From NCBI GenBank assembly GCA_010093485.1, contig MU001508.1:1006051-1070050 (forward strand): 64,000 bases of DNA, in the 5' to 3' direction. The position numbers and the translations under genes were made by a program. This document shows positions 12,363 through 22,804 of this stretch, piece after piece; position 1 is the first letter of the stretch, and every line of letters begins with the position of its first letter. The notes under the pieces were generated by a model. It was given only the letters and a program-made list of their open reading frames with translations, searched no databases and had not been told where the DNA came from. This stretch comes from Karstenula rhodostoma CBS 690.94. Lineage: Eukaryota > Ascomycota > Dothideomycetes > Pleosporales > Didymosphaeriaceae.

Positions 12363-13618
12363 CTCCGAGACCTGAGGCTGCTGATCGGAATTATCAATGA
12401 CATGAGAAGTTATTGAGAGCAGTTAATGGTTGGTAAGAGATCTGGGGCCAACAAGGCTGCCACTAGCCTGGAACTGCAGCTTCGATATGTTACTTCCGAC
12501 ATCAGCACCAAACGGCAGTCTCAAACGGACGAAACCCTAATTCACATAGTTGTGCCGTGATATGTCGGGTGTTGCACGAAAAAGCGCGCAGCCTTACTAT
12601 TATGGTGGTCGTCCGAGATCACTGCCAATCGTAGTCTAAGGAACACATGCATGCATACGTAGCCAGCCCGCATTAGGACAGCGCTGGCCCATGGCTTTGT
12701 GCAGCTTCGCGTTCTCGCTTTTTCGTTTTTCATATTCTTGTTAAGGCGGCTTGGCCAAGAAAAGGTCGCGCTGGTATTTTCTCAGTGCGTTCAAAAAATA
12801 GCCGAACATCTCCTTTTGTGCAGTCTGGTGTTACCTGGGGGCCGAAGCCTCGAAGGTAACTGCAAGCAATCGAGTTTTTGACAGGTATCTTATCTGATCG
12901 TATTGTAACGAGAATATGGTTAGAAGTAATGGAGAAAATCAGTTCTCTTAACACGCTGGATGTCATGTCGATTCGACGTTCGTTTGAGCTTCTTTTCAAA
13001 ATGGAGTTGGTAAGGAGAACTCCGGACGTGCACATTGACTAGATACATGCCCCGAAAGACATAGTCCGGAGCTGCGGCAGCTCCAACATACTATGTGTTT
13101 CTCTATAGTTCTCATCGTGCCCTTGAGGTGCACATTCGCTGTCATTCAACGCAGTCGACACCGGTCCCGAGAAACGAGTAGCTTGTTGATCGAAAGGCAC
13201 GGTGTGTAGAAAAGCATGTACCTGCATTCGCTGCGGTTCTGGATAGAAAGGAGCATTTTGTAAGTTCGTGATGGGAAAGCCGTGGTGCAGCTCAGGCAGC
13301 ATGTAAAGCAGCTAGCAAAATCACGTGACTAGATCGTCATTGGCTGGCGAATACTTCCGTCGCGAGCCGCATGCCCCTCTTCCTACTTCGTTTCCCAGCA
13401 CCAGTGCATTTGCAGATCACAACAGGGGCCGCGCCGTGCGAGTCTGCAACAGCGTCTTCTGGCCTGGCAATTGTGTAAAGACGATAGTTGCGACAGGACA
13501 CCACCAATACAAAAACCTTCAAGCTGGCATCTGCGCTTAGGTGCTTATCAGCATTCGCATCGACCCCGCATCTGGAGAGAAAAATTGTAACGGCAAGGAA
13601 AGTCACGTCACATTCAAC
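12363..13618. other. Intergenic between divergent P450 and F-box genes
   Basis: About 1.25 kb serving two divergent promoters. A minus-strand frame at 13302-13039 (starts MLPELHHGFPITNLQ) looks mildly protein-like but has no family and no visible exon partner. Nothing else is supported. Confidence 0.4.
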
Positions 13619-15130
13619 ATGGGGTTCCTAAATCTCCCTCCGGAAATCATCGATGTTGTCCTCGATCTCAGTCTCCCGTCTGGCATCCAGGGACTCAGTT
13701 TGGTCTGTAAGGCATTACACGGACGCGCACGGTCGCAGATTGGCCGGCACAACGCGCTCAAGCGACAATGGGCGAGCGCCAACAACTATCGAACCGGAAA
13801 ACTAGACGATACGTTGGGTATACTGAACGCAATTGCGCTCAATCCACTAGTCGCCGAGTATATCGAGCATCTGGATCTGTGGGATGAAAGGAGTCTCGAC
13901 GAAGAAGATGTCGACCTTTTGGATTTTCGTGGTGACGTCGACGCGATGGCAAGAGTGAAAGAATTTGTCACTTCACTGCCCTTCCTAACCGAAGCCGGTA
14001 TCGATACGGAAGCCTGGTGGAATCGAATGATGGACGAAGAGCGTTCACGTACTGACGAAGACAACACTGAAGTCTCGTGCACGACGATTACTCTCCTCGG
14101 CGTGTTGCCCAACCTGAAGTCCATCCGCCTCGACCCTGGATGGCAGAACTTCTCCCCAGGTGCGGAACAGTATGGTCTGCCACTCGACGGGCTCATGTCC
14201 ATTATCGATAAGGCTTCTCTGGTGGGAAATAGTTGCCAGCGACCTCTGAGCCAAGTCAAGTCTATCCTACCATTCATGCATACGGGCTACGAAGAGAAGG
14301 CGGCCTTGCAAAGCATACAACCATTCCTCGAATTAGGGTCCGTCTCCGAAGTATACCTCGTCAGTGCTGTGGCGGTCGACGATGGGTATACCGGTTACCC
14401 GTTCGAATGGAGCACGCCAACACTCGCGCCCCAATTAACTCGTCTTGAGTTTTTATCTTGCTGCATAGATGCTGGTGGTATCAGTGAGCTCCTGAGCCAC
14501 ACGCCTGTCCTCAAAGCCTTCAAATACTCACACGAAACGAAATGGCACGGCTGCGAGCATGACTGGAACGCGGGCACATTCGTCGAAGCCGTCGCGCGTC
14601 ACTGCGGTAACACTATCACTGAATTGGCCATCACAATCGACGAGATCTACGGCGAGATTATAAACGGCGTTTCTTCACTCCACTCGTTCCCTAATCTCGA
14701 ATACCTGGAAGTGGATGTGCACATCTTCCGCGGACCACCAGTCGAATCCGGCCAAGAGCAGGGACACAACGCAATAGTGCCTGAAGGTGACAGTCCCTGG
14801 GAAGAAAACGATATTCCTTGTATAGGGAGTATGATACCCGGAAATGTTGTCGAGATTCATATCAACACCGATTTTCCTATGCCAGATGAAAAAGCATTGA
14901 ACAGCTTGCTAAAGAACTTGAGATCTCAGCGACAAGAGCGACTCTTCAAGTTGGAAAGATGTATCATTCGACAGTACACGGCGGAGAGCGCGAGGATATG
15001 TGCTGAGAGAGCAGGTGCTACGCTAGAGACATTCGATCTCGCAGTTGAGAATCCGCGAGCGCGAAATATGATGCCGGTGTGGAAGAGAGAGTTTGACGAG
15101 CGCGTTAGCGGACTGCGGTCTCGAGCGTGA
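13619..15130 (+). CDS. F-box-like protein of unknown substrate
   Basis: Single exon of 503 aa from the ATG at 13619; the frame is open further upstream to 13541 but the F-box begins right after this Met. Residues 4-40 fit an F-box: LNLPPEIIDVVLDLSLP then LSLVCKALHGRAR. The rest is a leucine-punctuated alpha/beta chain (for example LTRLEFLSCCIDAGGISELL, then SHTPVLKAFKYS), typical of irregular LRR proteins of ascomycetes. Such proteins are taken to be SCF adaptors that bring substrates to Skp1-Cullin. No close functional name can be given. Confidence 0.75.
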   Translation: MGFLNLPPEIIDVVLDLSLPSGIQGLSLVCKALHGRARSQIGRHNALKRQWASANNYRTGKLDDTLGILNAIALNPLVAEYIEHLDLWDERSLDEEDVDLLDFRGDVDAMARVKEFVTSLPFLTEAGIDTEAWWNRMMDEERSRTDEDNTEVSCTTITLLGVLPNLKSIRLDPGWQNFSPGAEQYGLPLDGLMSIIDKASLVGNSCQRPLSQVKSILPFMHTGYEEKAALQSIQPFLELGSVSEVYLVSAVAVDDGYTGYPFEWSTPTLAPQLTRLEFLSCCIDAGGISELLSHTPVLKAFKYSHETKWHGCEHDWNAGTFVEAVARHCGNTITELAITIDEIYGEIINGVSSLHSFPNLEYLEVDVHIFRGPPVESGQEQGHNAIVPEGDSPWEENDIPCIGSMIPGNVVEIHINTDFPMPDEKALNSLLKNLRSQRQERLFKLERCIIRQYTAESARICAERAGATLETFDLAVENPRARNMMPVWKREFDERVSGLRSRA

Positions 15131-15685
15131 GAGTGGTGTTTGCTGCACTGTTTCGTATATGGAGTCAAGCAAGACGTTGGGTTTCGCGTGTTGTTGCGCT
15201 GTCGTCTTGGAAACGAGTGATATGTCGCGTATCGCAATCATAATCTTAATAGTATGAGTTTCGCTATCGATTTTATCTAATACAAAGAAATAATGAAAAG
15301 AGATGCTTTCTTGAGGAACTTGGGTGCAGATTTGACCATCAAGTTTCTTAACCAGATCAGGAGATTTTGATGATCTCTCAACGAAGAGTAGCAAGATACA
15401 AAATTTTGCTAAGGCTCCCCCAATTTCATGTACCCAATACCATAGGGATATCTCGAACAGTAACCAAACACATCGTTTCAACGTGGATCAACGACTTCAG
15501 AACCTTACCACTGCTACCAAACTCCCGATCGAACATCAAAACTCACATGAGGACGCACCATCTTCCAGCATCGCCTCCCAGCCTGAGTTAATTTGGGACC
15601 ATAGTCACACACCGCCAGCATCTGAATTAGCCACCTAATCAGAAACCATTGTCTCTGTGCACCCAACAGATGTTGAAGCTTCGAC

Positions 15686-17231
15686 TCATCCAAGGTTCCG
15701 GTTTGCTTGTGAAAGCCAAGTGACCAATTCCTCCGCGGCCCGCGTAAACGGATGCTCTTTCCTGTAATGAGAAACCTTGCTCTCATAGATTTCCGCCAAG
15801 GTCCTAGAGCGCCACATACATTTGAGGCTTGTATCGGGGAACATGTCCTTGAACGTGCATGTTGAGATGATGTAGTTCGCGGACAGACCATCACCCGCTA
15901 GAAGATGAGTGAGGTAGTTCTCATCTTCGATGATGGTAGCGCCGGCTTGGTTGAGATCCATCCCGCGGTTCAGTAAGAAATCAAGCATGGAGGAGTCCCG
16001 AAAGCCACTGGCCCATAGACCAGTATATATGTGGTCTGAGAAGTCCGGAGAATTGATGTCGATACCAAATCGGATGAATTCGTCCACAATTCCTGGCCAA
16101 TGGCATCGGACTGCCGTGTGCAGAGGGTGCTTTCCAGTGTCGCTCAGGGTTGTGTCGGGTGTAATGAGGACCAGATCTTCCGTAAGCATGTAGCGAACTG
16201 CGAGCGAATGTCCTGCCTGGAAAGCTTTTGAAAAGCCAGAAAGTATAGAGATGGAATCCAAACCAACAGTTCGCTTGATGGTATCGATGACTGCGATTAC
16301 ACCTGGAACCCAGCCAATCTCAGCAGCAATGAGGAAAATTGTTTGCATGCTTTCGGTGTCCCCAAAATGCGGCTCTACGAATGCCAGGAGTCGGAGGAGT
16401 GGCTGGATATTCTCTGCCTTCATCGCTGCCCCAAGTGCTTTCCGAATCTGATTCCAGACCGGAAGGACCACTTTGTCGTAATCGTGAGGTAAAGCTTGCT
16501 GATAGACCATATTTGCCTCGATTTCGGTCAGAAAGAGGTCGACGATATGAGTCTTGTCGGCTGTGATGGCAGCGATCAACGGAGACACGAAGAGATAGGT
16601 GTCATTGGGAGCCCTTCGAAGCAAGTCGCCACCCTGAATGAAGAATTGGCGAACCTCTTCCAAGTCTCCGACAGCAGCAGCACATGCTACACGGTCGTAC
16701 ACGTCCCACCGGGCTGCTTTCATCTGAGCCGCGAAGCTCGCATGAACGGTCTCTCTATCAGTCTTGAGCCAGCGGCAAAGTACTCTCCGCACCAGTGTGG
16801 CATTCGATGCAAGTGATAACACAAGACCTTCAACGTACTGGCCACAGATGTTCTCTAGATCCGAGCCATCGGGTACATTTTGCAGCAGATTGACCACAAC
16901 TTGATTGACCAAAGCCGGAAGGTGTGGGTTCGCGCCGCGAAAATGCAGCGTATGCTGGCGCAAGTGATACGCAGGATACTTTCGGATGAGTTGAGTGGGA
17001 GCATTCGATGCTGAATGGACAAGTTTCTCTATCGGTGTTGCTGCCAAGATCTCATGCGTGATGAGTACCGATATGCGCCCTAGAGTGAGTTAGAACTGTT
17101 CGTTGAAATGTTACGTCTGACTTACTGCATGTCTTTCGAGCGCTAATCACATATTGAAAGCTCTCTATTTGGGCGTAGTGTTCGAAAATCGGTATAAGTA
17201 ACTCGTTCGCAAGATCCAGAAGTTGAGGCAT
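15686..17231 (-). CDS. Ankyrin-type protein with F-box-like N-terminus, hypothetical
   Basis: Two exons, 17231-17126 and 17079-15686 (46-nt intron, phase 1), 499 aa. The start MPQLLDLANELLIPIFEHY resembles the first helix of a fungal F-box. The splice joins it to ITHEILAATPIEKLVH. In the C-terminal half degenerate ankyrin units are visible: GKHPLHTAVRCHWPGIV, then DEFIRFGIDINSPD, and SSMLDFLLNRGMDLNQAG. Family and role are unknown beyond a protein-binding repeat fold. The 5' flank carries a short GA-rich run (about 17255-17272). A 500-codon open spliced frame makes it a real gene with good probability. Confidence 0.75.
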
Positions 17232-18606
17232 ACTGGAAGTCGGTGTGTGTGTAGAGAAAGAGAGAGAGAGAGCAGTGTGCCGAATGGTTCTTATGTGGAG
17301 GAGTGTGAGAAGTCGGGCCCATGCTCTGGGTGTCACATGCAGTAGCTTTTTCGAGTCTTGGTATGGTCTGAGTCCTTCCAATTTGGTGAAATATGTGCAC
17401 AGACACTCGTAGCGCGCATGACCCGCCACAAGTGTGATGGGGCCACATTTGCATATGATTGCTACCTGACAGCGTTGTCTACATCAGAAGTTCCCTCAAG
17501 CACGAGTGATCCTTCCATTCTACAGATGTCATCCATCACCGACAATCTCCTGCGTGTCAAACATTGACTTTCACACTGACTCCGCATCTACCACTAACCT
17601 GTATTAGCGTCTTCTATATGCCGCGACTTGGCTCCGCTCGATAAGCGCGCATGGTATTATTATACGAGTTTCCACCAAGTTAACGAGTCCCCACTGAAAA
17701 CTTTCCGGCTGTGCGAGACAGCCACGAAGAGCCTGAATGACTTCGACAGAACACTGAAACGGACCCGCTCGTCAAGTTAATAGACCTGCATGGATAAGAC
17801 GTCTGTCTATTCACCATCAGTGCATTCTCCCTGTGGATAGGTTATTCCCCCCTCTCTGCTGGGCTGGAGTCTATTCGAAGAGACGGTCTACCTCTTCACT
17901 TGTCAGAGTGTTCTTATTTCCCATATTAACACGACCCTTGGCTGTGCCATAATAGTTCACTAGATCATTACAACCATTAGCAGGCCCAATTATCCTCGCG
18001 CCGTTACTATCCCGTCGCGCCTTTTTGAACGCGTGAGTACTGTGCTCGTCCTCGGTCTCTCCATCGTGTCTGCGCTTCAAATCTGTCCCCGGCTTCTCTG
18101 TGACGAATAGAGACGAAGAGGATCGTGCGTGTGACGGTCGCACGCTGCTGCTGTTCGCTGGATTGAGAGTTTTAGACTCCGGATATTCACGCGCATTCTG
18201 TCATAGACTTCGTTAGGTAGATCGTGTCTGATTTGATCTTTAGTACAGCGCCATCAAGTTACATTAGCGCTGCTTCGTCACTGGCCACGCTGTTAGTTCG
18301 CACGCGCTTCGCGAATCACGAACATACAAGGCCGCCTGCTGAACAGAATTCTAGTTCACGGTGCAGATGAGTTGGTTATTGATGATGACGAAAAAAATGC
18401 TACCCGGTAGGACAAAGCGATTTGTGGGGAGGGTAGGCTGTGAGATCTCGCGCAGAGTGGGCCGCAAGATCGATCATGCTGCGCAGGCCACGAGCGGTCC
18501 AACGAGAAGCAATCAGCTGTGATGTGCGACCTGCCTTGCTCGATACCATCAAAGTTGTCCCAAGATGAGGCTTAGGCCTCATCGCCCGATTTACACACCA
18601 ATTTTG
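17232..18606. other. Intergenic; one 90-codon frame of doubtful status
   Basis: A minus-strand frame at 18143-17871 encodes a 90-aa basic peptide with two nuclear-localisation-like patches (LKRRHDGE and FKKARRD). It could be a small gene or the end of a decayed one; no homologue is recognised. The rest holds nothing I can support. Confidence 0.3.
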
Positions 18607-18672
18607 ACCAAATATGATACTTTGCGAGCTTCTGGAAGCTGCGGCAAAACGCAATACATGAACTCTGTAGCA
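18607..18672 (+). repeat. Dispersed repeat copy A
   Basis: Shares about 64 nearly identical bases with the copy at 41908-41976; the two visible differences are T for C, as C-to-T transitions would give. Core includes TTCTGGAAGC then GCGGCAAAACGCAATACAT. Confidence 0.8.
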
Positions 18673-18807
18673 CCAATGTTGACTGTACCCAGGTATGTTG
18701 TTAGTCTGCACTCGAATTCGTAAACCACAAGTATATTCTATCCACTGCAAACATACACCCAAGGAGAACAGAGATAGACATTACCCTTAGAACACGTCTG
18801 ATTCAGT

Positions 18808-20601
18808 TCAGGACTGTCTCTGTCGGGACTGCTCATAAAGCCTTCTCATCATTTCTCCAACCTCAAGGAAGTTACGCTCGCTATCACGCATTCTTCCAGT
18901 AGCCACGTCGAAATCTGCGTCCATGTGAAGCACATCTCCAACGGGATGTTCTTTTTCCAAAATCTTCTTCCAAACTGGTAACTCTGGAGCAGTTTCGAAA
19001 GTTTCCGGGGTGTGTGTAGACCAATTATCTCCCCATTGTTCCGCCGTCCAATTTTGACCTTGTCGAAGGATGGCACTGGGATCCACAAAATCAACAAGGT
19101 CAAAGCTACAACTGAGATTGGGATTTTTTCCACGCACCAAGGCTTCAATAGCTTGTGGGAAGTCCTTGAAGAGTTGAAAGCCACTGGTGTTCTCGAGGCA
19201 GCTGATTGGATCCGGTATTGAGCCCTGTCGATGAAGCTGTTCTAATGCAAGCTGATAGGAAGCGTCGCGTATAACAATTGAGAAGACTTCTTTCGCGCGT
19301 TCTTTGGCAGCCCCACCATCTATAGCCAGGTGGAACGAACCGGGCGGCATCCCGTGGGATTCCAGGGCCCAAGCTTCCGCCACCCACGGCGCTATCGCTC
19401 GCGTTATGTTCTTCGACTGAATGCCTTCACTTGCGGTAAGAGGTCTCCGAAAAGGAGCTCGGCAACCAAAGAATACCGTGGTAGGTAAGATACTCTTCCA
19501 CAGGTTAACACGCCGGTCGACTCGGAGCCGGGGATTCTCTTGACAGAACGGTATCAACCCCCGGGCGTGGCTTTCTGGCTTGGCGATTGACTCGTGATCC
19601 TCGAGTAAGATGATCTGGCGTAGATGTTTTCGTGTCGGTAGAGCAAGAGAACCTAGAAAACGTATCGCTGTGGCAGCCGCAGAAAACCTCCACCTCGACC
19701 AGAGATCCTGTACACTGTAGCACCGACAAGGATATGTTCCCAGTTTACCCCGTATTCGAAACTTGTCCATATTACGCTCTCCTTGGTGTAAAACATCAGA
19801 CGGTATGATGTCCAAGTCTTTCGCCATCTGTACTACCTCTCCCTCTGTCGGTATACCCCAAAGAGGGCCACGTATCTGAGAGATGTCCTTGAAACCGAGA
19901 GGGAGAAGTTTCGCTAGGCATAGCGCATATCTTTTCGATGTCTGATCTTCCAGAGGAAGCTTCCGGAACCTATCCTTGCAATTCTCGGCGTGCGCATGGT
20001 CCAAGAAATCTGGATCGGCGGTGATGAGATCGTAGAGTCGCGTAATAAAGTCGTTGAATTTCGACGGGTTTGCTCCAAAGGTATACCCACTGTATAACAA
20101 TTTGAACTTAAGCTGATCCAGATCATCCTTAGAGAGTCGGTTCAGTTCATCGAGCGTCGGCGTAATATCTGGGAAGCCATGAGCTAAGTCTTGTTTCATA
20201 ACCGTGCTGAGACGCCCTGCCATCTGTAACATAAATTCAATCTTGACACGGCGCACGCATTCGACAGTAACATGCAGCTGGCCAGCACATTGACGTAGCT
20301 CGTCTGAGTATAGCGTAGAGAATGTGACAGTATTGTGATTCAGTGCCATGCCCTGTATCTCCTCTGCGATCAACTTGCACGTGAAAAGCAATCCTAGGTC
20401 AATAGGATCACCGTTGAGTTTCGAGAGAGTGTTTGAAGTGTGATTGTATCTGTAACCTCCAGGCGAAGATACATAGTAGCTGTAGATCTGCAATCGTATC
20501 TCGACTGGTATTCTCAGCAGGTGCGTGCGACGACACATCGTGGTACAGACGATAGAAGAAAATTGGATAATTGTCTGGGCAGAAAGTAAGGAGGCTTTCA
20601 A
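18808..20601 (-). CDS. Fungal hypothetical protein with F-box-like N-terminus
   Basis: Single exon, 597 aa from the upstream ATG. The Met at 20538 (MCRRTHLLRIPVEIRLQIY) is an equally good start, because the motif LLRIPVEIRLQIYSYY is normally at the very N-terminus of this large ascomycete family. The pattern 'PxEIRxxIY' followed by LLFTCKLIAEEI is typical of these F-box-like proteins, which often expand in filamentous fungi. The remaining chain (VWKKILEKEHPVGDVLHMD near the end) shows no catalytic motif. Function unknown. Confidence 0.78.
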   Translation of the reverse strand: MKASLLSAQTIIQFSSIVCTTMCRRTHLLRIPVEIRLQIYSYYVSSPGGYRYNHTSNTLSKLNGDPIDLGLLFTCKLIAEEIQGMALNHNTVTFSTLYSDELRQCAGQLHVTVECVRRVKIEFMLQMAGRLSTVMKQDLAHGFPDITPTLDELNRLSKDDLDQLKFKLLYSGYTFGANPSKFNDFITRLYDLITADPDFLDHAHAENCKDRFRKLPLEDQTSKRYALCLAKLLPLGFKDISQIRGPLWGIPTEGEVVQMAKDLDIIPSDVLHQGERNMDKFRIRGKLGTYPCRCYSVQDLWSRWRFSAAATAIRFLGSLALPTRKHLRQIILLEDHESIAKPESHARGLIPFCQENPRLRVDRRVNLWKSILPTTVFFGCRAPFRRPLTASEGIQSKNITRAIAPWVAEAWALESHGMPPGSFHLAIDGGAAKERAKEVFSIVIRDASYQLALEQLHRQGSIPDPISCLENTSGFQLFKDFPQAIEALVRGKNPNLSCSFDLVDFVDPSAILRQGQNWTAEQWGDNWSTHTPETFETAPELPVWKKILEKEHPVGDVLHMDADFDVATGRMRDSERNFLEVGEMMRRLYEQSRQRQS

Positions 20602-21276
20602 GCGGGTGAAGGCGCGGTTTTACTGCCAGGTGGCCTGGCAAGGCAACAGTGTCACGTGAATTTCCAACAATAGATGTGGGTCCAGAAGTTTGTGAAGTCG
20701 CGCCAATGGAGCCTATTCGAATACAATAAGTGGCCGTCTCAACTCGATCTCCGTCGCGTTGGTAGCGAGTACCATGTGCCAAAGGTGCTGGCCGCATCTG
20801 TCACAGCTCCCTATCCGTCAACGCATACCTCGTGATTGGGTGATCCTTGTTGAGCCCCTAAACTTATATGTTTTTGAAGTGTGGGCCACGCCTACGCGAA
20901 CCGCAGGACGTGCCGCAGACCTTAGCTACTAAGGCCGGCAGCGTCGATAGCGTACCATACTGAGCTTTCCGCGTCGTATGGGAACGAGAGAGACGATCTG
21001 AGATAGCTAACCCCTGCATAATTCACTCACATCATCTGTGTTGCGAATGCTAATGTACAACCGGCGACGTCTCCAGGTGTCAGGCTTATTAATACACAGC
21101 CTGCATCCTACGCAAATGTAACATCACGTATGGACAATAGGGAGCGGTTTTGGCGCATGATGTATATATTACACGCGCCACGAAGTCTACCGAAGAAAAA
21201 AGCCTTGCAAAGCCTGTGCCGGGGTGAAAAAGCAATCGGTGCACCGCTCTAACGGCGTCGGCCACGCCTAGGTTTT
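20602..21276. other. Intergenic
   Basis: No gene recognised. Two short stretches, about 21170-21260, border the following repeat copy. A minus-strand frame at 20797-20408 overlaps the preceding gene's 5' end and is taken as a shadow. Confidence 0.4.
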
Positions 21277-21400
21277 ATCAAATATGATACTTCGCAAGCT
21301 TCTGGAAGCCGCGGCAAAACATAGTAAAGGAACTCGGTGGGGTGCCAAAACACAAAGATTTCAAACAGCTCAAAAGTCATAGGTCTTCCTCCTCCAGCGC
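21277..21400 (+). repeat. Dispersed repeat copy B (longest type)
   Basis: Starts CAAATATGATACTTCGCAAG and extends through a block GGTGCCAAAACACAAAG, with AACAGCTCAAAAGT further on. It overlaps sequence just 3' of the micro-exon gene on the other strand. Read on the minus strand it is open and protein-like (MTFELFEIFVFWHPTEF). Confidence 0.8.
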
Positions 21401-21448
21401 TGTAATAATTAGAATGATACAATACAGATGATCATGATAGACTTACGA

Positions 21449-22343
21449 TCATTGCCCAGCCGCACAGGCAGGACAAACATGTCGCTCACACTAGGAAAAT
21501 CAGCTCAGATTGAGGTGGGCATGTTTGTTGCTCCTCACGTGCGATGTGAAGTCGCGGCCACACAGGGCGATCGCACTACGAAGATTAGTCTAAGTCAACG
21601 TCAACAAATCGTGTAGGGACTTACTGACATTCGCTCTGAATTGGATGCTTGCTGAGTGGTCGTTCGAGGCTCACACTACGAAAATCAGCACAGGCTAACG
21701 TGGATATATCCGAGTCACTAACATTCGATGTGAGATGGTTGGCCACTCGAACTGGAACCAAGCCTAGAATCAGTCAGAAACTTGTACCAGTGTCTGCAGA
21801 AGATGTATGACTCACGCGGTCGCTCGCGATGCGCGCTCAACACGAAAAGCTTTCTAGTTGCAGAAGGACAGCTGGCTCTAAACACCACTCTCTCTCTCAT
21901 CTCTCTCATCTCTCCAAATCCTGTTTTTCTTTTTGGTTAGAAGATGTGTAAAAGCAAAAGGAGTGAGGTTGGCTTACGTCGAACCGCCGCAGTCCTCCAC
22001 GAGTCGGCAAGCATCTGATCTGATCACTTGGTCAGAAATGCTCTTGCAGGGAAGCCGAAAATTACCTTACCGCGATGCCGCAGATCCGATCTCTTCCCGT
22101 GTCAAAGTCGTCAATCCTTTTGTCGTATGGTCAGAGTGCGGACATGGGCAGTAATGAAGTCGAGTGAGCTTACGTACATTCGTCCGTCGTGTCGCCATCA
22201 CCATGTCACAGGAAACCGCTGGTGTGAATAAGTTAAGCAGGCTGTACTGAAGCGTACCGGGACAAATAGTCTTACGTCTCATCAAGCTTCCCTTTCCGAT
22301 CGAAGTCAACGGTATATCCCAGTGGCACGGCTAGATACCACAT
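21449..22343 (-). pseudogene. Nine-exon micro-exon gene, unknown protein, one internal TGA
   Basis: Proposed exons: 22343-22276, 22218-22174, 22116-22071, 22014-21978, 21920-21816, 21763-21723, 21675-21629, 21575-21539, 21490-21449. Exons are 37-105 nt, introns 47-57 nt; all eight are GT-AG and most have a CTAAC, CTGAC or GCTGAT branch box near the acceptor. Phases fit throughout (468 nt in all), so one frame runs from ATG (MWYLAVPLGYTVDFDRK) to TGA (end CERHVCPACAAGQ). The only break is TGA as the fifth codon of exon 2, which one C-to-T change from CGA would explain. Middle parts include TIDDFDTGRDRICGIA and FRASCPSATRKLFVL. No family recognised. It may be dead, read through, or started in exon 3 or 4. 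Confidence 0.5.
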
Positions 22344-22370
22344 TAGACAGAACCATAGTATACTAGGGCG

Positions 22371-22804
22371 ATGGAATTTACCCCATCATATGACGCAGTC
22401 GCCGCGTGTTTCGCAAACAACAACGGCGTCTGCAAGGAGATCCTCATACAGGTGGAAGACCAGATGATCGAGAGCCGCAGCAGGCAGGAGCAGGATACCG
22501 ATGAGGTCGTAGCTGGATTGAAAAGTAAGCTTCAATAAAAAGATACAGTTGATTGATTGACTTACTGCTAGGGGTCTGTTACTACTACGCCATCTCACGA
22601 ATCTTCCACTATGCCGGGGATAAGGAGGAGGTAAGCGAGGGTTTCTTTGCGGAGGCACTGTATATGATGGCTTGTTATACAGCGAAGGACGATGAATATA
22701 AGGAGCTGGCTAAGACGCTTGCGGCGGATCGTGTGTGGGTAAAGGTGGCGTCGGATATCTATGATCTTGCGCGCCTAGGGAATAGTAAGCTTTGTGGCCA
22801 ATAG
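22371..22804 (+). CDS. Small hypothetical protein
   Basis: Two exons, 22371-22524 and 22572-22804, with a 47-nt intron, giving 128 aa. It begins MEFTPSYDAVAACFANNN and continues across the splice as RVCYYYAISRIFHYAGDKEE, then EELAKTLAADRVWVK-like helical sequence (KELAKTLAADRVWVKVAS). It is acidic, probably all-helical and soluble, with no known domain. The end is uncertain: near the stop a second donor-like GTAAGCTT occurs, and a further protein-like frame (IALTNWWREEHQSS to 23007) follows in another frame, so an exon may have been lost by a small deletion. Its ATG is 27 bp from the ATG of the opposite-strand gene. Confidence 0.5.

Noticed and set aside
13039..13302. Minus-strand 87-codon frame starting MLPELHHGFP
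   Set aside because: Protein-like at first glance but isolated, with no family and no exon partners.
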